Positions 1 through 11,249 of a DNA stretch of 64,000 nucleotides are shown here, piece by piece (the stretch's first letter is position 1; each line of letters begins with the position of its first letter). Where the stretch lies: positions 44,823,065-44,887,064 of the forward strand of contig NC_085141.1 of assembly GCF_024139115.2 (NCBI RefSeq), written 5' to 3'. The translations under genes were made by a program, and so were the position numbers. Under the pieces are notes generated by a model. That model saw only the letters and a program-made list of their open reading frames with translations. It ran no database searches and was not told the DNA's origin. The stretch is from Armigeres subalbatus. Lineage: Eukaryota > Arthropoda > Insecta > Diptera > Culicidae.

Positions 1-889
1 TTCTGCAGATTTAAACTACCAATGAATCACGAGTTTCAAATATGTTGGTTCATGAATGCGTCATTTTATCTACGAATCAATCCACTTTGCAATTACGGCG
101 CCTCTCTTGGCAGCAACATAAAGAATTCATTTAATTGAAAATTTTAAAAACATGTGTTGGGAAAGCAAGCGAGTTCGTTCTATTTTGCTCCAGATTAAAA
201 GTAGAATAGTGATCGAACATTTGAAATGAAACGGAATCACTACTGATTTCATTCTACATAATTGTTACCCAAATGCCATAGGGAAACTATGACTTAATTT
301 TACAAAAGGATATAGGTAAGTAACTGATCATTTAGTATCTATTCACTATTTTCAAAAGTATGCCCCTCACCATAAACAACGTAAAAATATTTATCGCTTA
401 ATATCGCTCAATATTACCAACAGATTTCATATTGATTAGATCTGTTCACCATTTCGAAAAGAATTACAGATACAAAGTCCCACAATTAACATCTTAAATA
501 AAGTCTCCAGGTAAATTTTCGACCAATTTCATGAAGATTTATTGAATCTGTAAAACTTTCCAACATGGTCTTTTCAACAGATCTAAGCAGTATGAAAGCT
601 GTTGATTGCAATACAAAACTGGACTTTTTAAAAAAAAGTCTGTTGGAAATATTACTTTTTTAATTTAAAGTATTTTTTTTACGTTAAGAGTTTTTTATTG
701 TGAGGGGCATTTTACATCCATCATTTTTTTTACGGAGTTAGCCTTGAAAGATAAACGAAAATCGTGAGTGCTAGATGAAAACCTTTTTTCGTTTCATCAC
801 TTTTTCACAAATTCGCTGCGGAGAGAGTTGAACCTTAATGTCCTAAACAATAATATCCGTGGGATGCGCTGACTCTAGCAACACTTTTA
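1..889. other. Noncoding, nothing recognised
   Basis: AT-rich sequence with only short chance reading frames and homopolymer runs. I see no repeat structure, splice-flanked exon or RNA gene. Confidence 0.5.
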
Positions 890-1592
890 CGCTATCTGCA
901 TGTAGGCTAGAGTGATTCAAATTTTGACTTTTTCGTTCCCTTATGCTTAAACGATGGCATTTGATATTAAAATAGTTTTCTTAAATTTTTAGCTAATTTG
1001 GTTGTAATTTGACTGAGCACATGTAGTTTGAAATTTGTATGGAAATTACTATGAAAACAGTAACTTTTGTGGAAAACCGTTTCGCAGCGTTGCCCACTAA
1101 GCTTCAAAATACATGAATACACTGCCAATATAGAAAATTTAGCCAGGAACCAGATCGTCTTTGTTGTGAAACGATTTGATGCTGGCATGAAAAGTTATTA
1201 CGGCAATACTGAATCGTGTGAAATTCAATTTAACATGTAAAAGAATAACATCAATATCAATAATAAGCATTTTTGTTTTCTTTGTAACTTTACTTACAAC
1301 AGTCAGATCGTTTCGCAACAACCACTGAGTTTCAGCTTAAAAAGCAGTTCACAGTTCAAATATAAATTATATTCAAATAGTTTATGGGCCACCTCAGGAA
1401 ATATTCTTTCACGTAAGTGGCGTTTTCCATAGCAATTTCCGTACAATCTTCAGATGACGCGCGCACAGTCAAATTACATCCAAATTAGCTAAAACTTTAG
1501 GAGGTCTATTAAAATTACATAACCGATCGTTTAAGCATAGGGGAGCGAGAAAGTTAAAATTTGAATAACTCTAAAGTAGGCATTAGCTTACA
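890..1592. mobile_element. Inverted-repeat (foldback/MITE-like) element
   Basis: The segment at about 890-1102 matches the reverse complement of about 1382-1592. Shared landmarks are TTATGCTTAAACGAT near 940 (rc near 1535), TTTAGCTAATTTGG near 990 (rc near 1488) and GGAAATTRCTATG near 1040 (rc near 1430). Identity by eye is about 70-75 percent, so the copy is old. The 280-bp centre has no coding potential. I could not define a target-site duplication, so the superfamily is unknown. Confidence 0.6.
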
Positions 1593-2536
1593 GTGGCCTA
1601 ACGTCTCGGGTTATGTGGAACGGTGGAACAGTCTACTTGACTCGCATTTCCTGCCCCGGAAATCGTTCCGAATTCCATGATGAATCTGTAAAGCCGTTAT
1701 TTCTGCAGCTCAGCAAAATAAAGAACAAATTTCGTTATTTGCTGATTTTAGCAATAAAATGAAAGCTAGGGCATGATATAACAATTCAATCGAGACTGCC
1801 TTGTTACTATTCAGTCGGTAGCTCTGAAAAGGTGATCGCCAGTGTAAACTAATTAATTTGGCACAGAATCTTCCAAATACAGGTTGGAGTCGATTATCCA
1901 GAGCATCGATTTTATTTTCACTCCCGATAATCGAATCACCATAAAAAAATAAATCTGCAATTAAAAAACCTATGTTTTATTTTACTTGCAGTGGTGTAGT
2001 CAGATATTATTTAGAAAAAAAAACTCTGAATAATCCACCTGCGGCATTGGTGACTTTCTGGTGTATTATGGAAAAATAGTATTTTTGCCATAACTCCATA
2101 ACCATGCACTGCCAAAAATATCTATATAAGATATATGTGTCGCCGTTATAAATTTTTGCAATTGCTCCACCCTAATATAATCGATATAAAATCACACATA
2201 AATTAAAAAATTGCTAATTCGAAACGACAAATAAAATTTATTCTGATATATATTTTATTAGTAGTTCGCGTGGAGAATGATTATGTGTGCGCTGATATAC
2301 ATCATGAGCTAAATCTATGGATTTTTGCCAATAAATATGTGTGGATTTTTAGTAGTGTGCCATAACCAATTTTTAATATGAAATGATAAGACAGGATTTA
2401 CATTTGAATGCAACTTGTTGGTTGAGAATACGTACAAGAAAAAAAATGGCTGGACTATTTATACGCTTTTTGTATATTACTTACATGTACTTTGGCCATT
2501 ACTTATTTTATGCCAACAACCCGAACGCAGACATTT
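1593..2536. other. Noncoding, no clear feature
   Basis: AT-rich. The stretch at about 1880-1945 has a short inverted pair (CGATTATC / GATAATCG) of the kind seen in dispersed mosquito repeats, but no borders can be set. Nothing else is recognised. Confidence 0.4.
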
Positions 2537-2702
2537 GGGGCCGTCCACAAAGTACGTCACGCCCCTGGGGGGGAGGGGGGGTTCAGAGCAGCGTGACGAT
2601 CCATACAAAAATTTTAGAGGTTTATTACAAAAAGTGTGACGAAGGGGGGAGGGGGGGTCGAAAATCGCCGATTTTTGCGTGACGTACTTTATGGATCTTC
2701 CC
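2537..2702. mobile_element. Short TIR MITE with GTACGTCACGC inner ends
   Basis: Terminal inverted repeats of about 26 bp start with GGG and end inward with AAAGTACGTCACGC; they lie at 2537-2562 and 2677-2702. The 166-bp element holds two G-rich runs and no gene. Flanks read TTT on both sides, fitting a 3-bp target duplication. GGG-starting TIRs with 3-bp duplications fit PIF/Harbinger-like MITEs, though TTT is not the usual TWA. A relative is at 33946-34109. Confidence 0.7.
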
Positions 2703-3157
2703 TTTACGATTATTGCTAAATATTAACTGTTAAAAGCAGCAGCAAGTCCAAACTAACAACAAACTGCCTTAAGGAAAACGCACCGCACCGGCGGCCCGAT
2801 AATGACAGAAAATCGGTACAATTTGAAGGATTTGAATAATCTCGATCTGAAGGATCTAGAAAATGTGAGAAAATTATAGATTTCCATGATATACGGAATC
2901 AAAATTATTTTTACTTCACTGAACAATATTATAAACAAACAAATATGCATTACGTTTTATACTTGAACACTTTTAACAAAACATCGAAGAAATTTTCAAG
3001 CGGAAAGCTAAATGCGTTTCTTTTGAAGAATTGTATTACGTAGTGAGATTTAGTGAAAGAATTTGTATGTATAAAATATTGAGTGGAATTTGATTGGCTT
3101 CATTGTGCGGCGCAGCCGAATTTTTTTTATGATATGTAAATTGAAATTATTAAAAAT

Positions 3158-3335
3158 GAATTTCGAAATTCCGCGAAATTCCGTTAAATTTCGTTAAAAG
3201 AATGATTTTTCTGTCGAAATTTTTTTAATTTAACGATACGAAACGAAATCAGTAAATCAGATTTCGCCATACTAAAATTCCGCGAAATTTCGTTTCGAAT
3301 GCCCTAAAACGAAATTTTTCGAAATACCGCATATG
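3158..3335. repeat. Degenerate CGAAATTTCG-type repeat
   Basis: Many variants of GAAATTCCGCGAAATTTCG occur in both orientations, giving local self-complementarity. It resembles the degenerate interior of a dispersed mosquito repeat; borders are unclear. Confidence 0.45.
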
Positions 3336-3615
3336 CTTAGATATCGCGGACGATGTCTTCCAGAGAATGACCCTCTCTTGATAGATAAAAGACGATAGCG
3401 AAGCTCACTGCAGCCTGCCGCAATCTGAAAAAGTGACGTATACGCCATTTTCCAAAAATGATGTTAGCGAGTAGTACTCATCGAGTTCTTTAACAGCAAA
3501 ATAAAAAACGTGTATGTTGTACTTTGGAGTATACGCCAGCAAATCTTGAGGTTCTGAGCTCGATCCTCCAGTATATGTTTTATTGAGTATTTTGTTATAT
3601 TTATGTTGGAGATAT

Positions 3616-3699
3616 TGATTAGTTAGGTCATATATTATTGTCACAATATCATGTTACGATTAGTTAGGTCATGCATCATTGTTTCGATATCATGATCTT
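3616..3699. repeat. Two-copy tandem duplication, ~42 bp
   Basis: GATTAGTTAGGTCAT occurs twice, each time followed by a similar ATTRTT...ATATCATG tail. A simple local duplication. Confidence 0.6.
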
Positions 3700-4389
3700 G
3701 AAAAATACTTGTCCGAACTCTTTTATAAAAGCATACCAGTTTATTTTTGCTGTGATCAAAAATCGAATAAAAACAGGAGGTGGCATTATTATAGCTGTAA
3801 GTTCCAGGCTGAAATCAAAAGCGTTCGTAGACAATCCGTTTACCACCGTGGAGCAGGTTTGGGATGGTATTCAGCTTGCAAGTCGTAAACTGTTTATTTT
3901 TGCACTCCATACATGTTCATTACACCCACAGTTTTGGTCAAAGTTGTCCTTCACCGCTCTTCTCTAATAATGCCGTTGAAAACGAGGACCTTAACCACTG
4001 TGAAAAGCTTTTGAATCGTTTTGAAATAATTAGTTTTCTCCAGATGACTTGGTGAAATCAGAAAAAAATGTTCCTGAAATCTAAAAAGCACACCAAGTAA
4101 GTAGTTTGTAAAATGTTCACTGAATCTAAATAAACACCAAGTAGTTTTAACATTGTGCTAATTGACCGCATGCGTAAGAGAGCAAGATTAGATGGAATTC
4201 TGTATTAAATTTAATATCTTCTTTGAACACCCTCTACATTTCCATGCCTTTCTATCATATTTAAGTTAAATTGCTTCTCAATGCCATCTTGTGACGCGTA
4301 GTTGTCCCTAAATGGAAAGGATTTACAATTTAAAATCTCATTAATAAATGGAACATTTACTTATAAAACACAAGACCTACACTGTTAGA
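3700..4389. other. Noncoding, nothing recognised
   Basis: AT-rich sequence with short unsupported reading frames only. Confidence 0.4.
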
Positions 4390-4960
4390 TCGGCTAAGTA
4401 CTTCCGCCCGTGATGCAGTCCATTGGAGTCAACTCTGCTCAGCAGACCGCAGCCAACACCGCCGTCAGCCTGCTGTCAGTTACTCCGACAACGCTAAGCA
4501 TGTAACGAATCGCGTACCATCCATAAACATTACCGCAGCATTATTTAACCCTGTTAGAGGCACTGCGTTCTTCCGTGTTCCCGTCCGCTTCGAGCGCGGT
4601 CACTTGCTAGCTCTGCGGCAAAGGAACCGGCCCCAAAGCAAGCGAAGATTGCATTTCCCAACCTTTGTCAGCGCAAATTGACACACCTTCCACCCACGGA
4701 ACCGGGGCACTTTGGCAACGGCGACGATAGAAGAACATCGCTGGCTGCCGGGACAAAAGCGACGCTCGGTTCGCACCACCAGGGCTGTCGACTGACTGTT
4801 GAGATCATTACGTGTATAAACAATAATAATGCTAAACAATTTATTCATGGAAAGATCCTGAAATATGCTCTCGGAATAATTTATGGCGTCCTTTCGTGCA
4901 TCTTGGTTGGCGTTTCATCGGCACTTCGCCATGAGCGACACTCGAAGTGAGAACGTTTCT
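4390..4960. other. GC-rich patch, possible host exon or promoter
   Basis: Base composition shifts to roughly even GC for about 570 bp inside an AT-rich setting. Short overlapping frames exist on both strands, none with a recognisable domain or a convincing start. No TIRs or tandem structure are visible. It could be an untranslated exon, a promoter region or a relic of a GC-richer element. Function unknown. Confidence 0.3.
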
Positions 4961-6040
4961 TGAAAAAAAAAAACGAACGAGAAAAACAATTCCATTCATC
5001 TTCTGGGAAGGATGCTACGCATCCACCAGACTAGAGAGCAATCAACTTCCAAAAATAGTGCTCAAATCGGTGTTAATCCAAGCAGGCTTCGTTATGCAGC
5101 AGCATCGAAACGGTTGCCCCGGAAAGTTGTTGACGAGCACTGATTATCGGATAAAAACAAGGACATTTATGCGACCTTGTATGAGTATCTTCCAGCTCCA
5201 TCAAATATGTAGATGGATTCATGAAACAGAGATCCTCAAATACAGCGTTAGATGTAACCCGTTGATGTAATGTCTATTTATCTACTTTTATTAACTAATC
5301 TTTCCGTATTCACATGACTGTGGGATCTGGCTTCTCATCAGTCAGTTGAGTTAACTTCTCAAGAAGAGTAACAAAGTATTTTTTTGAATTAATACATACC
5401 CTGATTAATTCACTAAGCGATAATGGTACCACAGATAACAGATGTTGAGGCTGGCATCCCATACATGTGTAAACATCCGCAACCGTTAATTCAAATGTAT
5501 TTTCAATTGGGACTGCGTTTGGCAATCGATTGGAGATGGCGCAAGGATCATTGTTATTGAAAACGCAGCCCGATTGCGGCTGTCAAATGCATTGGCTGCG
5601 TTCGACGGCTGTAATTCAGCTGCATCCTTAGGTACTGCCGCAATCAGTTGAGTAGATGGCAGTAGTGGGCCAACGTATATAAATTCAAAAGTTTACACAG
5701 GATTTTCAATAAAATTTGTTCTTGCTTCAATGTCTGTTATCTGTGATGGTACCTTCCTCGTGCAGTACAAAGTACAAATATTTTGAGTGTAACTTTTGAG
5801 CCCATTGCCCGATCTGGCCCCTTTTTCAATAGGAAACAACAGGACAGGATTATCCGTAAAATGCAATTTGTTACGGTCAAATCAATTAAGAATATCTGAG
5901 GGAACATTGATCATTTTTATAATTGTTTTGTAAATATTTACTCAGTAAGTAAAATAATGACTTTTTTCATATTTTTAAAACGAGTACTGCTACATGGAGA
6001 ACGCTGTTGTTCTTGATTATTTGAAAATTTTAAACTTGCT
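4961..6040. other. Noncoding, nothing recognised
   Basis: AT-rich; short frames at 4947-5270 and 5310-5525 have no recognisable domain. Confidence 0.4.
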
Positions 6041-6166
6041 TTAACCCTTAAATGCGCAATGTTGTTTTAAAACAACAAACCGAACATACGTTCAATGTTA
6101 ATGGTTTTAATGGTTGTTTACGTTAAAAATATTCTAAGAAAATCGCCTTGCGCTTTTAAGGGTTAA
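6041..6166. mobile_element. Tiny MITE with TTAACCCTTAAA ends
   Basis: The left end TTAACCCTTAAATGCGCAA (6041-6059) is matched in inverse by CTTGCGCTTTTAAGGGTTAA (6147-6166). The element is 126 bp and noncoding. TTAA at both edges could be a target-site tetranucleotide, as in piggyBac-type insertion, or part of the TIR. Confidence 0.6.
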
Positions 6167-6499
6167 AAATCTTTTTTGCGAGTTTTTTTTATTCTTAATT
6201 TGGGGTAACTTTGATCATCAATCATTTTAATCATTTATCTTTAAAGTAAATCGCTTTTTCTTTTTATCGGCAGTCGTACTAATTTATACCGTTCCCATTA
6301 GGGTTTGCCGTATTCTATACGATGCACAATATTTTCTTTTTAGTAGGCAGGGTATTATTCATTAAGCCTTTTTCAACTATGTTTATTTTATTTTTAATTG
6401 TTTTGCAAGATAACCTAACATAACAGAACATTTAAACACAGACAAACAGACGTAACACTAGAAAAAAAACCATCGACCATGACTTCAACGATCAATTTG

Positions 6500-6841
6500 A
6501 ATTTGATTGGTTGCCCTTTTCACAACTAGAGGCGCTGGCGTCGTAATGCTTAGAGTTTGACATTTCACTCCAGCCCCTTCTCTCAGACCGCATCGTGCTG
6601 TGCGGTTCTTTATCTCTTTGCGGAAGGAAGTTTTTAATACTACCCGAAGCTATTTTAATTTCAACGGTGCTTCTTAGCGCTATTTGTACCCACTGATCCC
6701 GTTACGATCTTTGCAAGGACCCGTGCCTTCGTTTTACGTTGGACCCGTTTGCGGAAGTAAAATTCCGACAAGCGGTGGTAATCCTGCAGGGACACCGTTC
6801 TGGGAAAAACCTCTTAGAAGGTCACGTCTCCACGCTCAGCA
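6500..6841 (+). other. Probable 5' untranslated region of the Jockey-type LINE
   Basis: GC-richer sequence directly upstream of the first gag ATG at 6842. The 5' border cannot be fixed; the motif CAGACAAACAGACGTAACA just upstream (about 6440) recurs near 33065 and may belong to a different repeat. Confidence 0.4.
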
Positions 6842-8810
6842 ATGAGCATTAATAAAAATAAGAGGAAGGGGAGTCTCTGAATTCTCCACTTCCTTCAAAG
6901 AAACAAGGTTTCAAGACCGTCCTGCCAAAGCGCGGAAAAATAGAAGGAAGCTGGAGAATTCAGATATTCCTTCTAACTCTAATATCGGAAATAATTCTTC
7001 TCCAATCGAACTGAGCAATCAGTTCGATTTGATTAATGATGAAATTGAGCAAATCGAATATACCTCTAGCCCAGGTGATTCGATTCATGCGAAAAAGCAA
7101 AGGATTCCGCCAATTGTGGTATCTGTTGCCGAGTTTTCTGGCTTCCGGAATAAGATTTTGAGTAACCTTCAGGGGATCAAGGTTTCATTTCAGATTGCTA
7201 GGAAGGGTGACTGCCGCGTTTTGCCGGGATCCTTTGACGATCGCAAACGTCTTCTTCAGTATTTAACTGAGAAGCGCCATAAATTCAAGCATAATTTTTC
7301 ATAACGACGTATGTAACAAAAGTAAACAAAACGGGGTTTTTAATACAACGTGACAATCACACGCGGCTTTATATAATACGCATCGATTTTACTGATTTCA
7401 GATCTTAAAATTCTTTAATTTAATCTTTTTGCGAATCGACGTATGTAAAAATTTCTATTTTTGAAGTCTCACTGTTACATACGTCGCTATAACATATGGG
7501 AACTAAGAGCGACCTATGTAACAAAAAAAAATAAAAAAAAACAAAACTGCAGTTGCGTCAATCGTGCACTATGGAAAACCGACCAATGTACACCGACGTA
7601 CGTGTAGCATACCGGTGTATGTATAATTTTATCGTTTTTCACAATGAATTTGAATGAACTGAGCTTTACTGTGAAGCACGCTTATTACGTGTCTTGTAAT
7701 GATGCATGCCAGCGGAAAAAGTATTGAAAAAGATTTAGTTTTAAAACAGTTTTAGAAAAAGTTTTGCCAACTTTCAGCAAAGGATTTCTCGAATCCTCAT
7801 ATTTGTTACATACGTCGTTATGAAAAATTATGCTTGAATTCTTCACATACGACGACAAAACTGAGCGATTGTTCAAAGTCGTCCTGAAAGGTCTCCCCAG
7901 TGATGATAAATCACTGGATGAGTTTAAAATTGAAATTTCTCAATTACTTGGATTTTCACTAGTCCAAGTAATTAAGATGAAAAAGAAATCCCACTCTGGT
8001 ACTTCCCAGAGGGGCATTTCTCAAGAATTTTATTTAGTTCATTTTAACAAAAGTGAACTAAATAATATGAAAAGTTTGGAAAAGGCCTGTATTATGTCCC
8101 ATGTCCGTGTTACATGGGAACATTTCCGCAGGCCTGGGGGAAATTTCCAAAACCCCATCCAGTGCCGTAAGTGCCAAAAGTGGGGTCATGGAACCAAACA
8201 TTGTCACATGGATGCTAAATGCATGATTTGTGGTGGAACCTCTCACGCCAAGGACGCATGTCCTGTGAGAGAAGATTCCAATAAATTTAAATGTGCAAAT
8301 TGTGGGGGCAATCATAAATCCAATTTCTGGGAATGCCCTTCACGCAAAAAAGTTTTGAATTCCCGTGCAAAATTGATGACGGGAAATTCCAATCGGATCC
8401 CAGATTCGACGGGTAGAAATTTTTCAAACGCTCAAATTTCGAAACCAGTTACCGGTCGAGAAATTCATACCCACCACAATTCACAAACAAATTTTGCCGC
8501 TCGTCAACGGGTAGCAAGCACTTCAGTAAATTGCAATTTTTCGAATGTACCTACGTATGCAAACATCGCTGCTGGTAGACAAAATTTCTCTTCTCAAAAT
8601 GAGGTTTATACCCATGTCCCAACGGAAAATAATGGTCATGTTGCCGATTCAGGTAGCATGACTGCTTCCGATTTTGATTTTTTAACTGAACAATTGCATC
8701 ACATGATTGATGCAATGTTCAAAGCAAATACCATTCCAGAAGCTGTTCAGGTTGGTATAAAGTACACACAAAAAATTGTTATCGGACTCCGTTTTAATGG
8801 ATCTAAATAA
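6842..8810 (+). pseudogene. Jockey-clade LINE ORF1 (gag, zinc knuckles), broken
   Basis: This is the nucleic-acid-binding ORF1 protein of a non-LTR retrotransposon, which coats the element RNA. The C-terminal half (7841-8810) carries three CCHC-like knuckles in series around 8160-8340 (CRKCQKWGHGTKHC, CMICGGTSHAKDAC, CANCGGNHKSNFWEC). The N-terminal half reads from ATG 6842 but shifts frame near 6880 and again near 6935; from about 6940 to 7285 the frame is open. A 551-bp MITE splits the gene at 7286. The apparent start at 7830 lies inside the MITE and is not real; across the gap the protein would continue KF|FTYDD. The same layout (box ending KYEYYTHD then knuckles) is seen in the ORF1 at 50218-51452, which supports the call. 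Non-functional copy. Confidence 0.88.
7286..7836. mobile_element. 551-bp MITE inside the LINE ORF1
   Basis: Near-perfect 35-bp TIRs begin CAAGCATAATTTTTCATAAC and include CGACGTATGTAACAAA. The flanking AATT (7282-7285 and 7837-7840) is a 4-bp target duplication; removing the element plus one copy rejoins the gag frame without a gap. The CGACGTATGTAAC motif recurs inside, in both orientations (near 7438, 7475, 7508), as subterminal repeats. There is no transposase. Superfamily undetermined. Confidence 0.88.
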
Positions 8811-8852
8811 TTGTGTGAAAGTTCTAAATTGGAATGCCCGCTCTCTAAAGGG
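8797..8852 (+). pseudogene. Start of Jockey-clade LINE ORF2 (endonuclease), truncated
   Basis: ATG 8797 overlaps the ORF1 stop by 14 nt, the usual Jockey-clade arrangement. The first codons read VLNWNARSLKG, the opening of an APE-type endonuclease. The frame is cut after codon 19 where a TTTA-repeat and foreign sequence begin, so the rest of ORF2 is missing from this site. Confidence 0.75.
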
Positions 8853-9230
8853 TATTTATTTATTTATTTATTTATTGTCGTCAATCATAATTGTAGACCT
8901 ATTTACATTTGTATTCTTAACTATTCTAAATAACATTAAATAATGTTGATACTGTTTAAACTTATTGTAAAGTGTCATTAGCTTATAATACGAGAGAAGA
9001 TCTGTTTCAGCTGTGTTTTGGACATCGATAAGTCAATAGTGTCACAATGTTTATCATTTGATTCATTGGGCCATGTTTTGCATAGTTTGTTCGATGATAA
9101 TTTACGGAGAATATTTGACGATGTCGTAAAGATCGTAATGGAACATAAAAATTAAGTTTTGATAATAGCTCCGTTGAGTCAATTCTGTTTGAAACAATAT
9201 TGTTTATAAGTTACCATTGCTAAATCTCGA
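8853..9230 (-). mobile_element. 3' fragment of another LINE, minus strand
   Basis: A (TTTA)n run at 8853-8876 looks like the 3' tail of a minus-strand retrotransposon. Reverse-strand translation at about 9165-9060 gives NFYVPLRSLRHRQIF and HRTNYAKHGPMNQM, resembling the C-terminal end of reverse transcriptases in CR1/Jockey-group LINEs. Frames are broken. It abuts the truncated ORF2, so it either inserted there or marks a rearrangement. Confidence 0.55.
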
Positions 9231-10402
9231 CGACGACGTTGGGCCTCTCGGGTTGCCACCGAGAGCCTATCGAGTAGCTTTAAATGAAACGAAAAAGACC
9301 CACTTGTGGACCTGCCAAGTGGCATTAATACACCTATCGTGTGACATTTGGATATTTCTATAACTTCCTAAGTTAATTACCTTTTTCTTTTACATATCTC
9401 TTCTTTTCACAGTAGTTTTTTTTTTAGTTTTTTGGCGTCATTACGTCACAATAGGCTATAAGAAATTTTAGTTTTACATTTTAGGTTAGGTTTTATACAA
9501 TTCTTATCACTAATCGTACTATTCTTTTCTAGTTTTCACCGCACTATTTAACACCGTACTACTAGTTTTTAAGGACAAAATATTCACTTGGGATAAGATA
9601 CAAAGTTTTTCAACACAATTTTAAATACTTTTTACAATTTACTACACGACGCGCACTACACTTCTTCGTCTACGCTGAGATATTTATACCAAAATTCAGT
9701 GTCAAGATGGAGCGCAAACTTCGTCCAAAATACGAAGTTTGACGTTTCATATTTCTCCGACCTTTGCATTTTATGTTCTCATCAAAATCTAGTAGCGACC
9801 TCTGTTTGTCAATTCTTTTTGGACATTTTCATATGTTTCGCTATTTGTGTCACCGTTTGCATTCACGTCACACGTGCATGGATATGGAACGGATGGAAAT
9901 GATGACTACTTGTCAAAACCTGGGAGGGAGAAACAGATTCAAAAAATCTGTATGTCAAGCCGAGCCGAAATCTGGCTGTCACGAACTGTCAGAGTAAGCC
10001 GAAAAAAAAGCTCTCGGCTAATGGGGAGTATTGAAATTTGAAATTCGCTTGAATAATTTCAAAAGATAAAAAATTATCTTGAAGTTGCTGGTTAAACTCG
10101 AATGCTATTTAAAAAAAATGCAGAACGCTTGGGGAAGTATACCTTGGTGTCAGCGCAATGATGCACTTGTAAATTTTATTTGGAAATTGAATGAAATTGG
10201 ACGTGAAGGCAAACGTGAAGGAGTAATAAAGAAATACCGCATGAAAAGATACTACGGCATCAACAGAATACAATGATATTAACAAGTGGAGGGGAGGATT
10301 TTGATCACTTCAATTACAATAAAATCATTAATAGGTAAAGACCAACGCCTGTTTTTCAAATACGGTGGAAAGCGTGGAACCTGTTTCGACTAATTGCTTT
10401 AA
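9231..10402. other. Unassigned, probably LINE 5' or other repeat debris
   Basis: Contains short hairpins (GGGCCTCTCGGGTTGCC near 9240; CCACTTGTGGACCTGCC near 9300) and AT-rich stretches. It may continue the minus-strand LINE of 8853-9230 with an internal deletion. No supported gene. Confidence 0.3.
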
Positions 10403-10499
10403 TTAACCCTCATCCTCCCTTGATACTTTTAGGCACTTAAAACTGACCGATTTTGACGATTCAAATACCAAACGAACAGGTTTTTAAACCTGGGAAGAG

Positions 10500-11180
10500 A
10501 ATTGGCCTTGGCCACTTGGTTCCGGAATAATTTCGGGGTCGAGTGGGCTACCACTTTTTGATTTAATCCGAAACCCATCTTGCGACGTCACAGACTTCAT
10601 GATTTCGAGAAAACGAGCTTAATAGAGTCTGATTTGAGGTATCTGAGTGGTGTTGGTCAAGTTCTGTGGCACTCCGGGAACCTGGTTCCCCGGGGAAGTA
10701 ACAATTTTTTTATGTAATTTGAAACCAATAAAAATCCCTTCATGATTTCGCAAAACGAGCTCAATAGGGTATATTTCGAGGCACCCGAGTGATGTTGGTC
10801 AGTTTTCATGGCATTCCGGTACCTGGATCCCCTGGGAAGTGGCAAAACTTTTATGTAATCTGAAACCCATCTTGCGACGTCTCAAACTTCATGATTCCGA
10901 GAAACGAGCTCAGTAGAGTCTATTTTGAGGTACCTGAGAGGTGTAGGACAGTTCCCATATCATTCCGGGAACCTGGTTCCCTGGGTAAGTGGCCACTTTT
11001 TTAATTTAAACTGAAACCCATCTTGCGACGTCTCCAACTTTATGACTTCGCGAAACGAGCTCATTGAGTCTATTTTGAGGTATCTGAGTCGTGTTGGTCA
11101 GGTTGGACACTACTCGGTGAATTAAGTTTGGGTTTTTTTCTAATGCATGAGAAAGGAAATAACTCTACTAGGAAGGTTAA
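10500..11180. repeat. Tandem repeat, ~150-bp unit, four copies
   Basis: The landmark GAAACCCATCTTGCGACGTC or a variant recurs at 10570, about 10721, 10862 and 11013 (spacings about 151, 141, 151). Each unit also carries a GGAACCTGGTTCCC-type palindrome and AAACGAGCTCA. The block ends at CTAGGAAGGTTAAG. Copies differ by roughly 15-25 percent. Similar palindromic cores occur in the 44.5-45.0 kb repeat. Confidence 0.8.
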
Positions 11181-11191
11181 GAAAAGTTTTT

Positions 11192-11197
11192 TTTATT
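11192..11197 (-). promoter_or_regulatory. Candidate polyadenylation signal of the P-type transposase gene
   Basis: AATAAA on the minus strand about 55 nt after the stop codon, followed by an A-rich stretch. Placement is right for the gene's 3' end. Confidence 0.5.
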
Positions 11198-11249
11198 TAA
11201 AGCAACAAGAACAAAAATTACGTTATTATTACGTTTATCACGGGTAATA

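Noticed and set aside
7830..7840. ATG at 7830 as the gag start
   Set aside because: It lies in the terminal repeat of the inserted MITE; the true protein begins upstream of the insertion.
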